DNA from: Alphaproteobacteria bacterium
GTDB lineage: Bacteria > Pseudomonadota > Alphaproteobacteria > Sphingomonadales > Sphingomonadaceae
Reading direction: 5' to 3'
DNA length: 64,000 bases
NCBI GenBank assembly: GCA_030424845.1
Contig: JAUHWC010000004.1
Coordinates: 62,001-126,000 of the forward strand
Under the pieces are notes generated by a model. The model did not search any database and was not told where the DNA came from. It worked only from the letters and a program-made list of their open reading frames with translations. Shown piece by piece: positions 40,278-48,717 of this stretch. Every line of letters begins with the position of its first letter. Position 1 is the stretch's first letter. Made by a program: the position numbers and the translations under genes.

Positions 40278-41093
40278 ATGCCGGAACTTCCCGAAGTCGA
40301 AACCACGGTGCGTGGCCTTGCCCGTTTCCTTGACGGCCAGCGCATCACGCGCGTGGTGCAGAACCGGCCGGACATGCGCTTTCCCTTCCCCGAAGGACTG
40401 GTGCAGGCATTGACCGGGGCACGGGTCACATCGCTCGGACGGCGCGCCAAATACGGCCTGATCCATACCGACCGCGATTCGACGCTGATCTTCCACCTGG
40501 GCATGAGCGGGCGCTGGAGGATCGATCCGGAAGCGGACGAGAAGCACGACCATCTCGTGCTCGAAACCGCAGCCAACCGCTTCGCCCTCAACGATCCGCG
40601 CCGCTTCGGCTATGTCGACCTGGTCGATACCGCCCGGCTGGACACATGGCCGGCCTTTTCGGTCATGGGGCCGGAGCCGCTGGGCGATGCGCTTACGGTG
40701 GATCACCTGCGCGCAGCGCTCAAGGGCCGCAAGCAGGCGATCAAGCTGCTGCTGCTCGACCAGCGGATCGTGGCAGGGCTTGGCAATATATATGTATGCG
40801 AAGCGCTGTTCCGTGCCGGCATCCATCCGCGCAAGGCCGGCGGGCTGGTCTATCGCCCCGCCCTTGCCCGGCTGGTGCCCGCCATTCGCGAGGTGCTGGC
40901 GCAGTCGATCGAGGATGGCGGATCAAGCCTGCGCGACTATGCCCGGCCCGATGGCGAGCTGGGCTATTTCGCCACCCGATTCGATGTCTACGGGCGCGAA
41001 GGCGAAGCCTGCCATCGCTGCGACGGCGGCACGGTCAGAAGGATCGTCCAAGGCGGGCGCAGCACGTGGTTCTGCCCTTCCTGCCAGAAATAG
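40278..41093 (+). CDS. mutM: Formamidopyrimidine-DNA glycosylase
   Basis: The 271-residue bifunctional glycosylase/AP lyase removes 8-oxoguanine and formamidopyrimidines. The catalytic proline follows the initiator Met (MPELPEVE), which fixes the start at 40278. Other motifs are the lysine-containing RAKYGL, LDQRIVAGLGNIYVCEALF, the H2TH segment, and a C-terminal zinc finger CHRCDGGTVRRI..WFCPSCQ. It precedes rpsT and dnaA, the usual alphaproteobacterial order. Confidence 0.97.
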   Translation: MPELPEVETTVRGLARFLDGQRITRVVQNRPDMRFPFPEGLVQALTGARVTSLGRRAKYGLIHTDRDSTLIFHLGMSGRWRIDPEADEKHDHLVLETAANRFALNDPRRFGYVDLVDTARLDTWPAFSVMGPEPLGDALTVDHLRAALKGRKQAIKLLLLDQRIVAGLGNIYVCEALFRAGIHPRKAGGLVYRPALARLVPAIREVLAQSIEDGGSSLRDYARPDGELGYFATRFDVYGREGEACHRCDGGTVRRIVQGGRSTWFCPSCQK

Positions 41094-41102
41094 GCAGATT
41101 GC

Positions 41103-41131
41103 TTGACCTTTCGGGTGTTGCCGCCTATGTG
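41103..41131 (+). promoter_or_regulatory. Sigma-70 promoter of rpsT
   Basis: TTGACC and TATGTG are exactly 17 bases apart, about 90 bases upstream of the S20 start codon, leaving an RNA leader of roughly 80 bases. Strong promoters of this form are expected for ribosomal-protein genes. Confidence 0.7.
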
Positions 41132-41220
41132 GCGCGCTTTCCGGCGGGCAACCGCCGTTCCAGCAGTTTTGAACAGACAATCATTCCGGCCGCCACAACC
41201 GGCCCGAGACAAGGACGAAC

Positions 41221-41481
41221 ATGGCCAACACGCCGCAAGCCCGCAAGCGCATCCGCCGCAACAACAAGCGCGCCGAGATCAATGGTGCGCGCATGAGCCG
41301 CATCCGCACCCAGGTGAAGAAGGTCGAGCAGGCCTGCACCGCCGGTGACAAGGCTGCTGCCGAAGCTGCCCTGAAGGTTGCCCAGCCGGAACTGGCCAAG
41401 GGCGTTGCCAAGGGTGTGCTCCACAAGAACACCGCGGCTCGCAAGATGAGCCGTCTGAGCAAGCGAGTCGCTGCTCTCTGA
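41221..41481 (+). CDS. rpsT: 30S ribosomal protein S20
   Basis: The 86-residue basic protein binds 16S rRNA. It begins [21 protein letters not shown] and ends with [19 protein letters not shown], both typical of S20. A good promoter lies 90 bases upstream and an intrinsic terminator follows. The rpsT-dnaA neighbourhood is a long-conserved alphaproteobacterial feature. Confidence 0.97.
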   Translation: MANTPQARKRIRRNNKRAEINGARMSRIRTQVKKVEQACTAGDKAAAEAALKVAQPELAKGVAKGVLHKNTAARKMSRLSKRVAAL

Positions 41482-41523
41482 TTCGCCTTCCGGAGGGTTT
41501 CCGGGAAGAACGAAATCGGAACG

Positions 41524-41552
41524 GGGCCGGGGCATTTGCCGCCGGCCCTTTT
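41524..41552 (+). terminator. Intrinsic terminator after rpsT
   Basis: GGGCCGG pairs with CCGGCCC around GGCATTTGCCG, itself able to pair inside, followed by TTTTC. Confidence 0.75.
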
Positions 41553-41912
41553 CGCATGTGCAGCATGTGACAACATCGCAGCGCAACAAACCCTAGGAAA
41601 TCCACGATTCGCGAGACTTCCACAATCAAATCGTTTGAAATCAGTTACTTCAATGCAAAACCTAGCCTCGCGGCGAGTCAATAGAAATATTTTGCGATTT
41701 TTTGACACCGCCCCCTTGCGGCCCGCGACCGAGCCTTCATAACGGGAAAACCGGTTGGGGCGGACCTGTCCCGATCGGCATTAAACGAACCATTGAACGG
41801 GGGCCCCGGATGTCCGCTCGTGCGGATTTTCGGCAGGTGAAAGTCGTGCCTTTCGGGCAGTGGTTCTGGGGCAGAAGCCGGGCAGGCATTCGGGACGTTG
41901 ACGGGGATAGGC
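41553..41912. other. AT-enriched region upstream of dnaA
   Basis: About 360 bases between the rpsT terminator and dnaA hold no gene. The segment 41590-41710 is clearly richer in A and T than the rest of the window (TTCCACAATCAAATCG, GAAATATTTTGCG, TTTTTTGACA), and contains TTCCACA, a weak DnaA-box-like site. It probably holds the dnaA promoter and may take part in replication control. Confidence 0.45.
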
Positions 41913-43382
41913 ATGATACGTGTGGGACCGCATTCCGGACATCAAAATCCGGCAAAGCGTGATGAGGCGAAAGAGAAGATGGAAGAGCAGGAAGCCCTGG
42001 ATCTGGCAGCGGATTGGTCGGACATCAGCCAGGGGCTTCGCAAGGATCTGGGCCACCAGCTTTTCACCCAGTGGATCCGCCCGATCCAGGTGGGTGGATT
42101 CGACAAGGAAACCGGCACGCTGGAACTGTTCCTGCCCACGGAATTTTCCGCGAACTGGGTGAATGACCGCTTCCATGACCGGCTGTCGCTGGCGTGGAAG
42201 ATCGCCCGCAGCGAAGTGCGCCATGTCTCCATCAAGGTGCACCCGGGCCGCCGCAAGCTGGCAGACCTGGACCTGCGCGGCGATGACGGTTTCGGCCACC
42301 GCGCGGCGAACGATGCCACGCTGGCGATGGAATCGATCGGCGATGACGGCTTCACCTCGTCCGTCGGCCTCGACCCGTCGCTGACCTTTGCCGCCTTCGT
42401 GACCGGCTCCACCAACGTGCTCGCCAAGAACGCGGCAGAGCGCATGGCCAAGGCCGAAAAGCCGCAGTTCTCGCCGCTCTACCTCAAGGCCGCCACCGGC
42501 CAGGGCAAGACGCACCTGCTGCACGCCATTGGCCACGCCTACCTGCAGGCGCACCCGCGCGCGCGCATCTTCTATTGCAGCGCCGAGCGCTTCATGGTCG
42601 AGTTCGTGCAGGCGCTGAAGTCGAACGAGATGATCGAGTTCAAGGCCCGCCTGCGCGGTTTCGACTTGCTGCTGGTGGACGATATCCAGTTCATCATCGG
42701 CAAGGCATCGGCACAGGAAGAACTGCTCTACACGATCGATGCGCTGCTGGCCGAAGGCAAGCGGCTGGTCTTCGCCGCCGACCGCGCCCCGCAGGCGCTG
42801 GACGGGGTGGAACCTCGCCTTCTTTCGCGCCTGTCGATGGGCCTGGTGGCAGACATCCAGCCTGCCGATATCGAACTGCGCCGCTCGATCCTCGAATCGA
42901 AGCTGACCAAGTTCGCACCGCTGGACGTGCCGGACGACGTGATCGACTTCCTCGCCCGTACCATCAACCGCAACGTGCGCGAACTGGTCGGCGGCCTCAA
43001 CAAGCTGGTCGCCTACGCCCAGCTGACGGGGCAGGAAGTATCGCTGCAACTGGCAGAGGAACAGCTGACCGATATCCTGTCGGCCAACCGCCGCCGGATC
43101 ACGATTGACGAGATCCAGCGGACCGTGTGCCAGTTCTACCGGATCGACCGCAGCGAGATGAGCAGCAAGCGCCGCGCCCGCGCCGTGGTCCGTCCGCGGC
43201 AGGTGGCGATGTACCTGGCCAAGGTGCTTACCCCGCGGTCCTATCCGGAGATCGGACGCAAGTTCGGCGGCCGCGATCATTCCACCGTGATCCACGCGGT
43301 GCGCCTGATCGAGGACCTGCGCCAGCGCGATGCCGACATGGACGGAGACGTTCGCAGCCTGTTACGCCAGCTGGAAAGCTGA
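41913..43382 (+). CDS. dnaA: Chromosomal replication initiator DnaA
   Basis: The 489-residue AAA+ protein opens the origin. Domain I (about 30-110) begins with ISQGLRKDLGHQLFTQW; the AAA+ domain has ATGQGKTHLLHA (Walker A), LLLVDDIQFI (Walker B) and the GVEPRLLSRLSMG box VII region; domain IV ends with the DNA-binding signature GRDHSTVIHAV. The start is uncertain: ATG 41913 is used here with GGGGATA upstream, while ATG 41979 (MEEQEALDLA) lies nearer the conserved domain. The N-terminal 20 residues of the longer form are low complexity. Confidence 0.96.
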   Translation: MIRVGPHSGHQNPAKRDEAKEKMEEQEALDLAADWSDISQGLRKDLGHQLFTQWIRPIQVGGFDKETGTLELFLPTEFSANWVNDRFHDRLSLAWKIARSEVRHVSIKVHPGRRKLADLDLRGDDGFGHRAANDATLAMESIGDDGFTSSVGLDPSLTFAAFVTGSTNVLAKNAAERMAKAEKPQFSPLYLKAATGQGKTHLLHAIGHAYLQAHPRARIFYCSAERFMVEFVQALKSNEMIEFKARLRGFDLLLVDDIQFIIGKASAQEELLYTIDALLAEGKRLVFAADRAPQALDGVEPRLLSRLSMGLVADIQPADIELRRSILESKLTKFAPLDVPDDVIDFLARTINRNVRELVGGLNKLVAYAQLTGQEVSLQLAEEQLTDILSANRRRITIDEIQRTVCQFYRIDRSEMSSKRRARAVVRPRQVAMYLAKVLTPRSYPEIGRKFGGRDHSTVIHAVRLIEDLRQRDADMDGDVRSLLRQLES

Positions 43383-43753
43383 GGAGCCTTTGTTGCCCCC
43401 AAGCGCCGGCGCGGCCGGTCGGCCTTGCGGGACCTGAATATCCCGATCGGCTCCACAGCTTCACCACCAATCTGTCCACATGTGCCCGCCCGGGGTTTTC
43501 CCGACGCGGTGCACAGGCTTGTCCGCAAGGTTTCCACAAGGCTGCGCGCAGGCGTGCATCTGGTGCCGATGGAACACATGGAACACGGTCCTGAAGGGGA
43601 AAACCGGCGGACTGCCGACCTGCCGCGGCAGGGCGCAGTTTCGGCGATTTCGACAGTCGAAGGCTCCATGGCCCGGGGATCGCCTTGTCCACATGCTGTA
43701 GGAAAGCGCGCCAACAGCTTTACCCGCTCGCCAATCTGTCTAGGGATGCACGG
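43383..43753. other. Intergenic region downstream of dnaA with DnaA-box-like sites and repeats
   Basis: These 371 bases hold no gene. They contain a fragment of the composite palindromic repeat (43412-43440), CTGTCCACA near 43472, TTTCCACAAGG near 43529, TTGTCCACA near 43685, and the dispersed element with TGGAACACATGGAACACGGT (43570-43589). The TTGTCCACA/CTGTCCACA sites differ from the TTATCCACA consensus by one or two bases. The region is GC-rich, with no obvious unwinding element. Confidence 0.5.
43513..43605 (+). repeat. Dispersed element, copy downstream of dnaA
   Basis: Shares CTTGTCCGCAAGG, CATCTGG, TGGAACACATGGAACACGGT and GGGGAAAA in this order with the copy at 15290-15350. Spacing between the first parts differs, so this is a mosaic rather than a simple copy. 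Confidence 0.5.
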
Positions 43754-44554
43754 ATGGACGACACGCCTGCCCACAACCCGCAACAGCTGGATGCCAAGCG
43801 GCTTGAACGCTTTGCGCGCCACATCGTGCTGCCCGAAGTGGGCGGTGCGGGCCAGGCAGCGCTGGCCAAGGCGCATGTGCTGCTGGTGGGCCTGGGCGGC
43901 ATCGGCGCACCTGCGCTGCAATATCTCGCTGCCGCCGGCATCGGTCGGCTGACGCTGGTGGATGATGACGATGTCGATATCTCCAACCTGCAACGCCAGA
44001 CAATCTACACCACCCGCGATGTGGGCCATGGCAAGGCCGTGGCCGCGCGCCGCTGGGTCAGCAATTTCGACAATGCGCTGGACGTGACGATTTCCGACAC
44101 GCGCATCACGCCGGAAACCGCCGCGCGCATGGTGGAAGGCGTGGACCTGGTGCTGGACGGGACGGACAATTTCGCCACCCGCCTTGCCGTGTCCGATGCC
44201 TGCGTGGCCGAACGCGTGCCCTTGCTCTCTGCCGCTGTTGGCCGTTTCCAGGGGCAGGTGGGCGCCTTTGCCGGGCACCTTGTCTCTTCGCCCTGCTATC
44301 GCTGCTATGTCGGCGATGCTTTCGATGCCGAGGATTGCGACACTTGCGCGGAAGACGGGATGCTGGGCGCGATGGCCGGCTGGACCGCCAGCTTTGCCGC
44401 CATGCAAGCCGTGCGCATCCTGATCGCCGCGACCGGCGGCATGGGAGATCCGCAATGGGGCAAGCTGCACCTGATGGACGGATTGAAACCGGGCTTGCGG
44501 ACTTTGACGATCGCCAAGGATCCGGGTTGCCGGGCTTGTGGCGACTTTACCTGA
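43754..44554 (+). CDS. HesA/MoeB/ThiF-family adenylyltransferase
   Basis: The 266-residue E1-like enzyme adenylates the C-terminus of a sulfur-carrier protein such as MoaD or ThiS. The nucleotide site is LLVGLGGIGAPALQYLAAAG, with RQTIY and the downstream DGTDNFATR motif typical of MoeB/ThiF. Zinc-binding cysteines are CYRCY and a C-terminal CRACG. No rhodanese domain is attached. I chose the ATG at 43754. Neighbours do not reveal whether molybdopterin or thiamine is served. Confidence 0.88.
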   Translation: MDDTPAHNPQQLDAKRLERFARHIVLPEVGGAGQAALAKAHVLLVGLGGIGAPALQYLAAAGIGRLTLVDDDDVDISNLQRQTIYTTRDVGHGKAVAARRWVSNFDNALDVTISDTRITPETAARMVEGVDLVLDGTDNFATRLAVSDACVAERVPLLSAAVGRFQGQVGAFAGHLVSSPCYRCYVGDAFDAEDCDTCAEDGMLGAMAGWTASFAAMQAVRILIAATGGMGDPQWGKLHLMDGLKPGLRTLTIAKDPGCRACGDFT

Positions 44555-44770
44555 TCACGGGTGGCACGGACGGCCCATGGGTGGCTCCGACAGACCGCCC
44601 GCACCAACGGAAATTCTAGGGCTTCGACGGTTAACGGCCCATCAACCCTTATCCCGCTGGAATCGCTCGATTGAGGGGCGATTGTTAACCTTTACAACCC
44701 GCTACTGCTCTGGGATTCACGCGGCCTGCGCGAATCAATCCTTACCGGACCGGCAAGGCCGTTTGCCGCC
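44555..44770. other. Convergent intergenic gap
   Basis: Between two convergent stops. It contains GTTAAC-type sites near 44634 and 44695 and a GATTC/GAATC inverted repeat near 44714-44735 that may form a weak terminator. No gene seen. Confidence 0.35.
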
Positions 44771-45247
44771 TCAGAAACCGCGCTGCTTGCGGTTCATCGC
44801 GTTCAGCGTTTCCGTCATCTCATCGCCGCTGTCGGGATCGGGGCGGCAGACGGTGCGGCTGCCCTCCTTCTCGCAGATCCGGCCCAGCCGGTCGCGGCCT
44901 TCCTCGACTTCGGGAAAGAGCAGGTCGTACATCTGCCACGAGGCATAGAACGCAGGGACGGCAACCAGCATGGCCAGCCACATCATGCCGCCATTCGCCG
45001 CTGCTTGGACCGGCTGCCTTTCCTGCAAATCGGAGCGCATCGCCCGCCCGGCGGATATGGCGGAAGTCAGGCCCCAACCTGCAAGGAGGAATGGCGATGC
45101 CACAAGCAGGACGAAGGAATAGAACAGCATGTGCGCGTCGATCTGGCAGCTCGCACAATCGGCCAGATAGTATGACAGCCAGTAATAGCCGACATAGCCA
45201 TAGGGCAGCAGCAACAGCAGGCCGAGGATTCTGAACACGCGGGACAT
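44771..45247 (-). CDS. Small membrane protein of unknown function
   Basis: The 158-residue product has three hydrophobic helices (about 4-25, 38-62 and 88-108) and a polar C-terminal tail with a CEKEGSRTVC pair of cysteines, probably in the periplasm. A CASCQID stretch lies between helices one and two. I do not recognise a family. The ATG at 45247 starts MSRVFRILGLLLLLPYG, a natural membrane-insertion start. Confidence 0.6.
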   Translation of the reverse strand: MSRVFRILGLLLLLPYGYVGYYWLSYYLADCASCQIDAHMLFYSFVLLVASPFLLAGWGLTSAISAGRAMRSDLQERQPVQAAANGGMMWLAMLVAVPAFYASWQMYDLLFPEVEEGRDRLGRICEKEGSRTVCRPDPDSGDEMTETLNAMNRKQRGF

Positions 45248-45320
45248 GGACGGCAACCTAGCCGGACAAGGTTAAGATGCGGCAATCAAATGCAAAGCCA
45301 TCGCCTGCAAACGGCCTGGC

Positions 45321-45671
45321 TTACCCTGCGCAGGGGAAGGCATCTTCCAGCGCATCGGCAATCAGGACCTGCGAATCCTCCCTGTCGCGCACGCGGTTCA
45401 GCTGGATGAAGTGCATCACGGTGGTGTAGATATCGCGCGTCTCGACATCTGCGGCCAGGCAAACCGTTCCCCCCTGCTCCAGGGCACGCGCCACCCCTTC
45501 GAGATAGGCCCCGCAAATCGGACGGCTATCTCCATCCGCCTGACTGCAGAACCGCAAGAGGTCATAGCCACTCTCGAGATCGTCACGCTCGAAGCCGATG
45601 AATTGCCCCTGCGCCGGTGTGGCCAATGCAACCAATGCAATTGCGCCGGATATGCCGAGTGCCCTGGTCAT
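45321..45671 (-). CDS. Rap1a/Tai-like exported protein
   Basis: The 116-residue protein has a signal peptide (MTRALGISGAIALVALATPAQG) and a mature domain with the Rap1a/Tai arrangement: SGYDLLRFCSQ, ICGAYLEGVARAL, TVCLAADV and a final DAFPC, four cysteines in all. In some bacteria this fold neutralises type VI effectors in the periplasm, but many stand-alone relatives are just exported proteins, and no effector lies nearby. It lies 29 bases downstream of the sirtuin gene on the same strand. Confidence 0.65.
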   Translation of the reverse strand: MTRALGISGAIALVALATPAQGQFIGFERDDLESGYDLLRFCSQADGDSRPICGAYLEGVARALEQGGTVCLAADVETRDIYTTVMHFIQLNRVRDREDSQVLIADALEDAFPCAG

Positions 45672-45700
45672 TTCTTGCAAGTGCCTCCTTCTCTCGTCTC

Positions 45701-46414
45701 TCATCCATGTTGCAGGCCGCGCAGCAATTCGTCCACCCACCGGGGCACCAGTTCGCTGGCTCGCCCCAGCCGCGTCTCTGCAAACATGCGGCTGCCGAGG
45801 CTTTCCTCAAGGTTGAGTTCCAGCGTGCGTGCGCCGCTTTCCCTAGCGTGCTGGACAAAGCCCGCCGCCGGATAGACCGCGCCCGAGGTGCCGATGGAAA
45901 CGAACAGGTCCGCGCGTGAAAGGGCGTGGAAGATTTCGCCCATCCGGTATGGCATTTCGCCGAACCACACGATGTCTGGCCGCATGCTCGCCTGCCCGCA
46001 GGCAGGGCACGGCGGGCCATCAAGCAAGGTGGTTTCCCAGCGGTGGCGCGCATCGCAGGATGTGCACCAGGCACTCAAGGCCTCGCCATGCATGTGCAGC
46101 ACGCGCCGCGCCCCGCCGCGTTCGTGCAGGTCGTCGATATTCTGGGTGACGATCAGCAATTCGCCGCTCCATTCCCGGTCCAGACGACCCAGCGCTTCGT
46201 GCGCGGCATTGGGCTGCACCGCCTGCACGCCGGCGCGGCGTTCGTCATAGAAGCGCTGCACAAGCGCGGGATCGCGGCGGAATCCCTCTGGCGTTGCCAC
46301 TTCCTCCACCGGATGCTCTTCCCACAGGCCGTCTTCTGCGCGGAAGGTGCGCAGGCCACTTTCGGCGCTTATCCCCGCGCCGGTAAGGATCACGATGTTG
46401 CGGATATCGCTCAT
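45701..46414 (-). CDS. cobB: Sirtuin-family NAD-dependent deacylase
   Basis: The 237-residue class III sirtuin removes acyl groups from lysines using NAD. The NAD site is LTGAGISAESGLRTFR, catalytic elements are TQNIDDLHERGG and LHMHGE, and the zinc site is CTSC..CPAC. It has the Tyr/Arg pair (YDERRA) typical of CobB-type desuccinylase/deacetylase enzymes. ATG 46414 is used; an ATG nine bases upstream is also possible. It diverges from dapB with 29 bp between starts. Confidence 0.92.
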   Translation of the reverse strand: MSDIRNIVILTGAGISAESGLRTFRAEDGLWEEHPVEEVATPEGFRRDPALVQRFYDERRAGVQAVQPNAAHEALGRLDREWSGELLIVTQNIDDLHERGGARRVLHMHGEALSAWCTSCDARHRWETTLLDGPPCPACGQASMRPDIVWFGEMPYRMGEIFHALSRADLFVSIGTSGAVYPAAGFVQHARESGARTLELNLEESLGSRMFAETRLGRASELVPRWVDELLRGLQHG

Positions 46415-46443
46415 TGCCCGCATGAAGCATCAGCGAAGGGAAA

Positions 46444-47178
46444 ATGGCAATGGCACGGATCGGAATCATCGGCAGCGCAGGGCGCATGGGGCAAGCGCTG
46501 GAGCAGGCCATCGTGAGCGCAGGCCACGAATGCGCGGGCGGCGTGGACAAGGGCGGCGATGTCGAGAAGCTGGCGGACGCGAGCGATGCGCTGGTGGATT
46601 TCTCCGCACCGGTGGCGCTGGCGGGCAATTTGCGCGCAGCCATCGGCGCGGGCATTCCCATCCTGGTCGGCACCACGGGGCTGGACGACAGCCACATGCA
46701 GGCCATCGACAATGCCGCCCGCGCAGTGCCGGTGCTGCAGACGGGCAATACCTCGCTTGGTGTCACCCTGCTCGCGCACCTTGTCGAGGAAGCGGCATCG
46801 AAGCTGGGGCCGGACTGGGATATCGAGATTGTCGAGATGCACCACCGGATGAAGGTGGATGCGCCCTCAGGCACCGCGCTGCTGCTGGGGCAAGCGGCGG
46901 CGAAGGGCCGCAATGTCTCGCTGGTGGGCAACATGGAAAGCGGCCGCCACGGCCACACCGGCAAGCGGCAGGAAGGCGCGATCGGCTTCGCTGCCCTGCG
47001 CGGCGGGACGGTGGCAGGCGAACACTCGGTCTATTTCGCTGGCGAGCAGGAACGGATCACTCTCACCCACCTTGCTGAAAACCGCATGATCTTTGCCAAT
47101 GGCGCGGTGAAGGGTGCAACATGGCTGATCGGCAAGCAACCGGGCCGCTATGCGATGACGGACGTGCTGGGTCTGTGA
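46444..47178 (+). CDS. dapB: 4-hydroxy-tetrahydrodipicolinate reductase
   Basis: The 244-residue NAD(P)H-dependent enzyme acts in lysine and diaminopimelate synthesis. The N-terminal Rossmann fold is IGIIGSAGRMGQAL, and the catalytic segment is EMHHRMKVDAPSGTAL, with GHTGKRQEGAIGF and a C-terminal FANGAVKGATWL. A second in-frame ATG six bases downstream could be the true start. Its TGA overlaps the ATG of the next gene (TGATG). Confidence 0.95.
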   Translation: MAMARIGIIGSAGRMGQALEQAIVSAGHECAGGVDKGGDVEKLADASDALVDFSAPVALAGNLRAAIGAGIPILVGTTGLDDSHMQAIDNAARAVPVLQTGNTSLGVTLLAHLVEEAASKLGPDWDIEIVEMHHRMKVDAPSGTALLLGQAAAKGRNVSLVGNMESGRHGHTGKRQEGAIGFAALRGGTVAGEHSVYFAGEQERITLTHLAENRMIFANGAVKGATWLIGKQPGRYAMTDVLGL

Positions 47179-48056
47179 TGGATTTCCTCAAGAAGCTGTT
47201 CGGGGGCGGCAAACCTGCTCCGCCGCCGTCCCGCCCTGCGCCGAAGAAGCCAGCCAAGCCGCCGCTGCCAAAGGAGGATTTCGACGGTTTTACCAGCTGG
47301 TTCACCTCTCACCAGCGGCCAGCCGTCCGCTTCATTCCCGCTCCAGACCGCGAGATCACTGAACAGGGCAGCAGGCTGGGCGGCCCGGTCTGGCTGGCCG
47401 AGGGGGAGGAATGGCCAGTCGCTGCTGATGGGGTCCCGCTGGAATTCGTGTTCCAGCTCGATTGCGCCGATTGTGCTACGCTGGACGGCTATCCGGAAGA
47501 TATGATCCTGCAATTCTTCATTGGGCGCAGCGACCTTTACGGCTTCAATTTCGACGAGCTGGTGACAGGCGATTTCCTCATCCATGCGCGCCAGCGCGGT
47601 GACACGGGCAGGCTGCACGCCCCGCCGCTGCTGGCAGAGGTGAATGGAGAGTTCGGCAGCGACTATTCCCCGTTCGGCAGGTCCGCGGTTCGCGGCACAG
47701 GCGTGATGGTCGACGCGCAGCCTTTTACTGACACGATCGATGGCAACAGCGATGGCGTCTATGATCGTATCTACGCGTTCATCGATGACTACGACCTTTC
47801 GGAAATCGATGCGTGGCTGGACGTGGCACACATGGGGCGCGGACTTTCACACCACACCGGCGGCTATCCGGCATTCACGCAGGCGGACATCACCGCCACA
47901 CCCGCTGGCCAGCCGTTTGACCACGTGCTGCTGCGCCTGACCTCGGATGATACCATCATGTGGGGGGACAGCGGCGAATGCGTGTTCCTGATCCGCAGCG
48001 AGGATTTGCGGAAAGGCGACTTCAGCCGCGTTGCCTATTCGTGGGATTGCTGCTGA
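47178..48056 (+). CDS. DUF1963-family (YwqG-like) protein
   Basis: The 292-residue protein has a basic, Pro/Lys-rich N-terminus (PPPSRPAPKKPAKPPLP), then a DUF1963-like body: SRLGGPVWLAEGEEWPV, FVFQLDCADC, LQFFIGRSDLYGFN and a terminal GECVFLIRSEDLRKGDF. The biochemical role of this family is unknown. It is translationally coupled to dapB by a TGATG junction and followed by nth after ten bases. Confidence 0.75.
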   Translation: MDFLKKLFGGGKPAPPPSRPAPKKPAKPPLPKEDFDGFTSWFTSHQRPAVRFIPAPDREITEQGSRLGGPVWLAEGEEWPVAADGVPLEFVFQLDCADCATLDGYPEDMILQFFIGRSDLYGFNFDELVTGDFLIHARQRGDTGRLHAPPLLAEVNGEFGSDYSPFGRSAVRGTGVMVDAQPFTDTIDGNSDGVYDRIYAFIDDYDLSEIDAWLDVAHMGRGLSHHTGGYPAFTQADITATPAGQPFDHVLLRLTSDDTIMWGDSGECVFLIRSEDLRKGDFSRVAYSWDCC

Positions 48057-48066
48057 ACCACACCGC

Positions 48067-48717
48067 ATGACCAAGGACCAGATCTTCGAGTTTTTCCGCC
48101 GTCTTGCGGAGGACAATCCCGATCCGCAGACCGAGCTGGAATATGGCAATGCCTACCAGCTCGTCGTGGCCGTGGCGCTATCCGCGCAGGCAACGGACGT
48201 GGGCGTGAACAAGGCCACGCGGGCGCTGTTTGCAAAGGTGAAAACCCCGCAGCAGATGCTCGATCTCGGCGAGGAAGGCTTGAAGGAGCACATCAAGACC
48301 ATCGGCCTGTTCAATTCCAAGGCCAAGAACGTGATCCTCCTCTCACAACTTCTAGTCGATGAATATGGCGGCGAGGTGCCGGATACGCGCGAGGACCTTG
48401 TCCGCCTGCCCGGCGTGGGCCGCAAGACGGCCAATGTCGTGCTAAATTGCTGGTTCGGGCAGGAAACCTTTGCGGTCGACACCCACATCTTCCGCGTGGG
48501 CAACCGCACCGGCCTCGCCAAGGGCAAGACGCCCGATCATGTCGAAGCCAAGCTGGAAAAACGCGTGCCCCAGCCTTTCCGCCTGGGCGCGCATCACTGG
48601 CTGATCCTGCACGGGCGCTATGTCTGCAAGGCCCGCACGCCCGAATGCTGGCGCTGCCAGGTGGCAGACCTGTGCAGCTTCAGGAAGAAGGTGCTGGAAA
48701 AGCCCAAGGGGCGCTAG
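48067..48717 (+). CDS. nth: Endonuclease III
   Basis: The 216-residue base-excision enzyme removes oxidised pyrimidines and nicks abasic sites. The helix-hairpin-helix is LPGVGRKTANVVLN with the catalytic Lys, the catalytic Asp is in FAVDTHIFRVGNR, and the [4Fe-4S] cysteines are spaced C-x6-C-x2-C-x5-C (CKARTPECWRCQVADLC). It overlaps the convergent symporter gene stop by four bases. Start ATG 48067. Confidence 0.96.
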   Translation: MTKDQIFEFFRRLAEDNPDPQTELEYGNAYQLVVAVALSAQATDVGVNKATRALFAKVKTPQQMLDLGEEGLKEHIKTIGLFNSKAKNVILLSQLLVDEYGGEVPDTREDLVRLPGVGRKTANVVLNCWFGQETFAVDTHIFRVGNRTGLAKGKTPDHVEAKLEKRVPQPFRLGAHHWLILHGRYVCKARTPECWRCQVADLCSFRKKVLEKPKGR

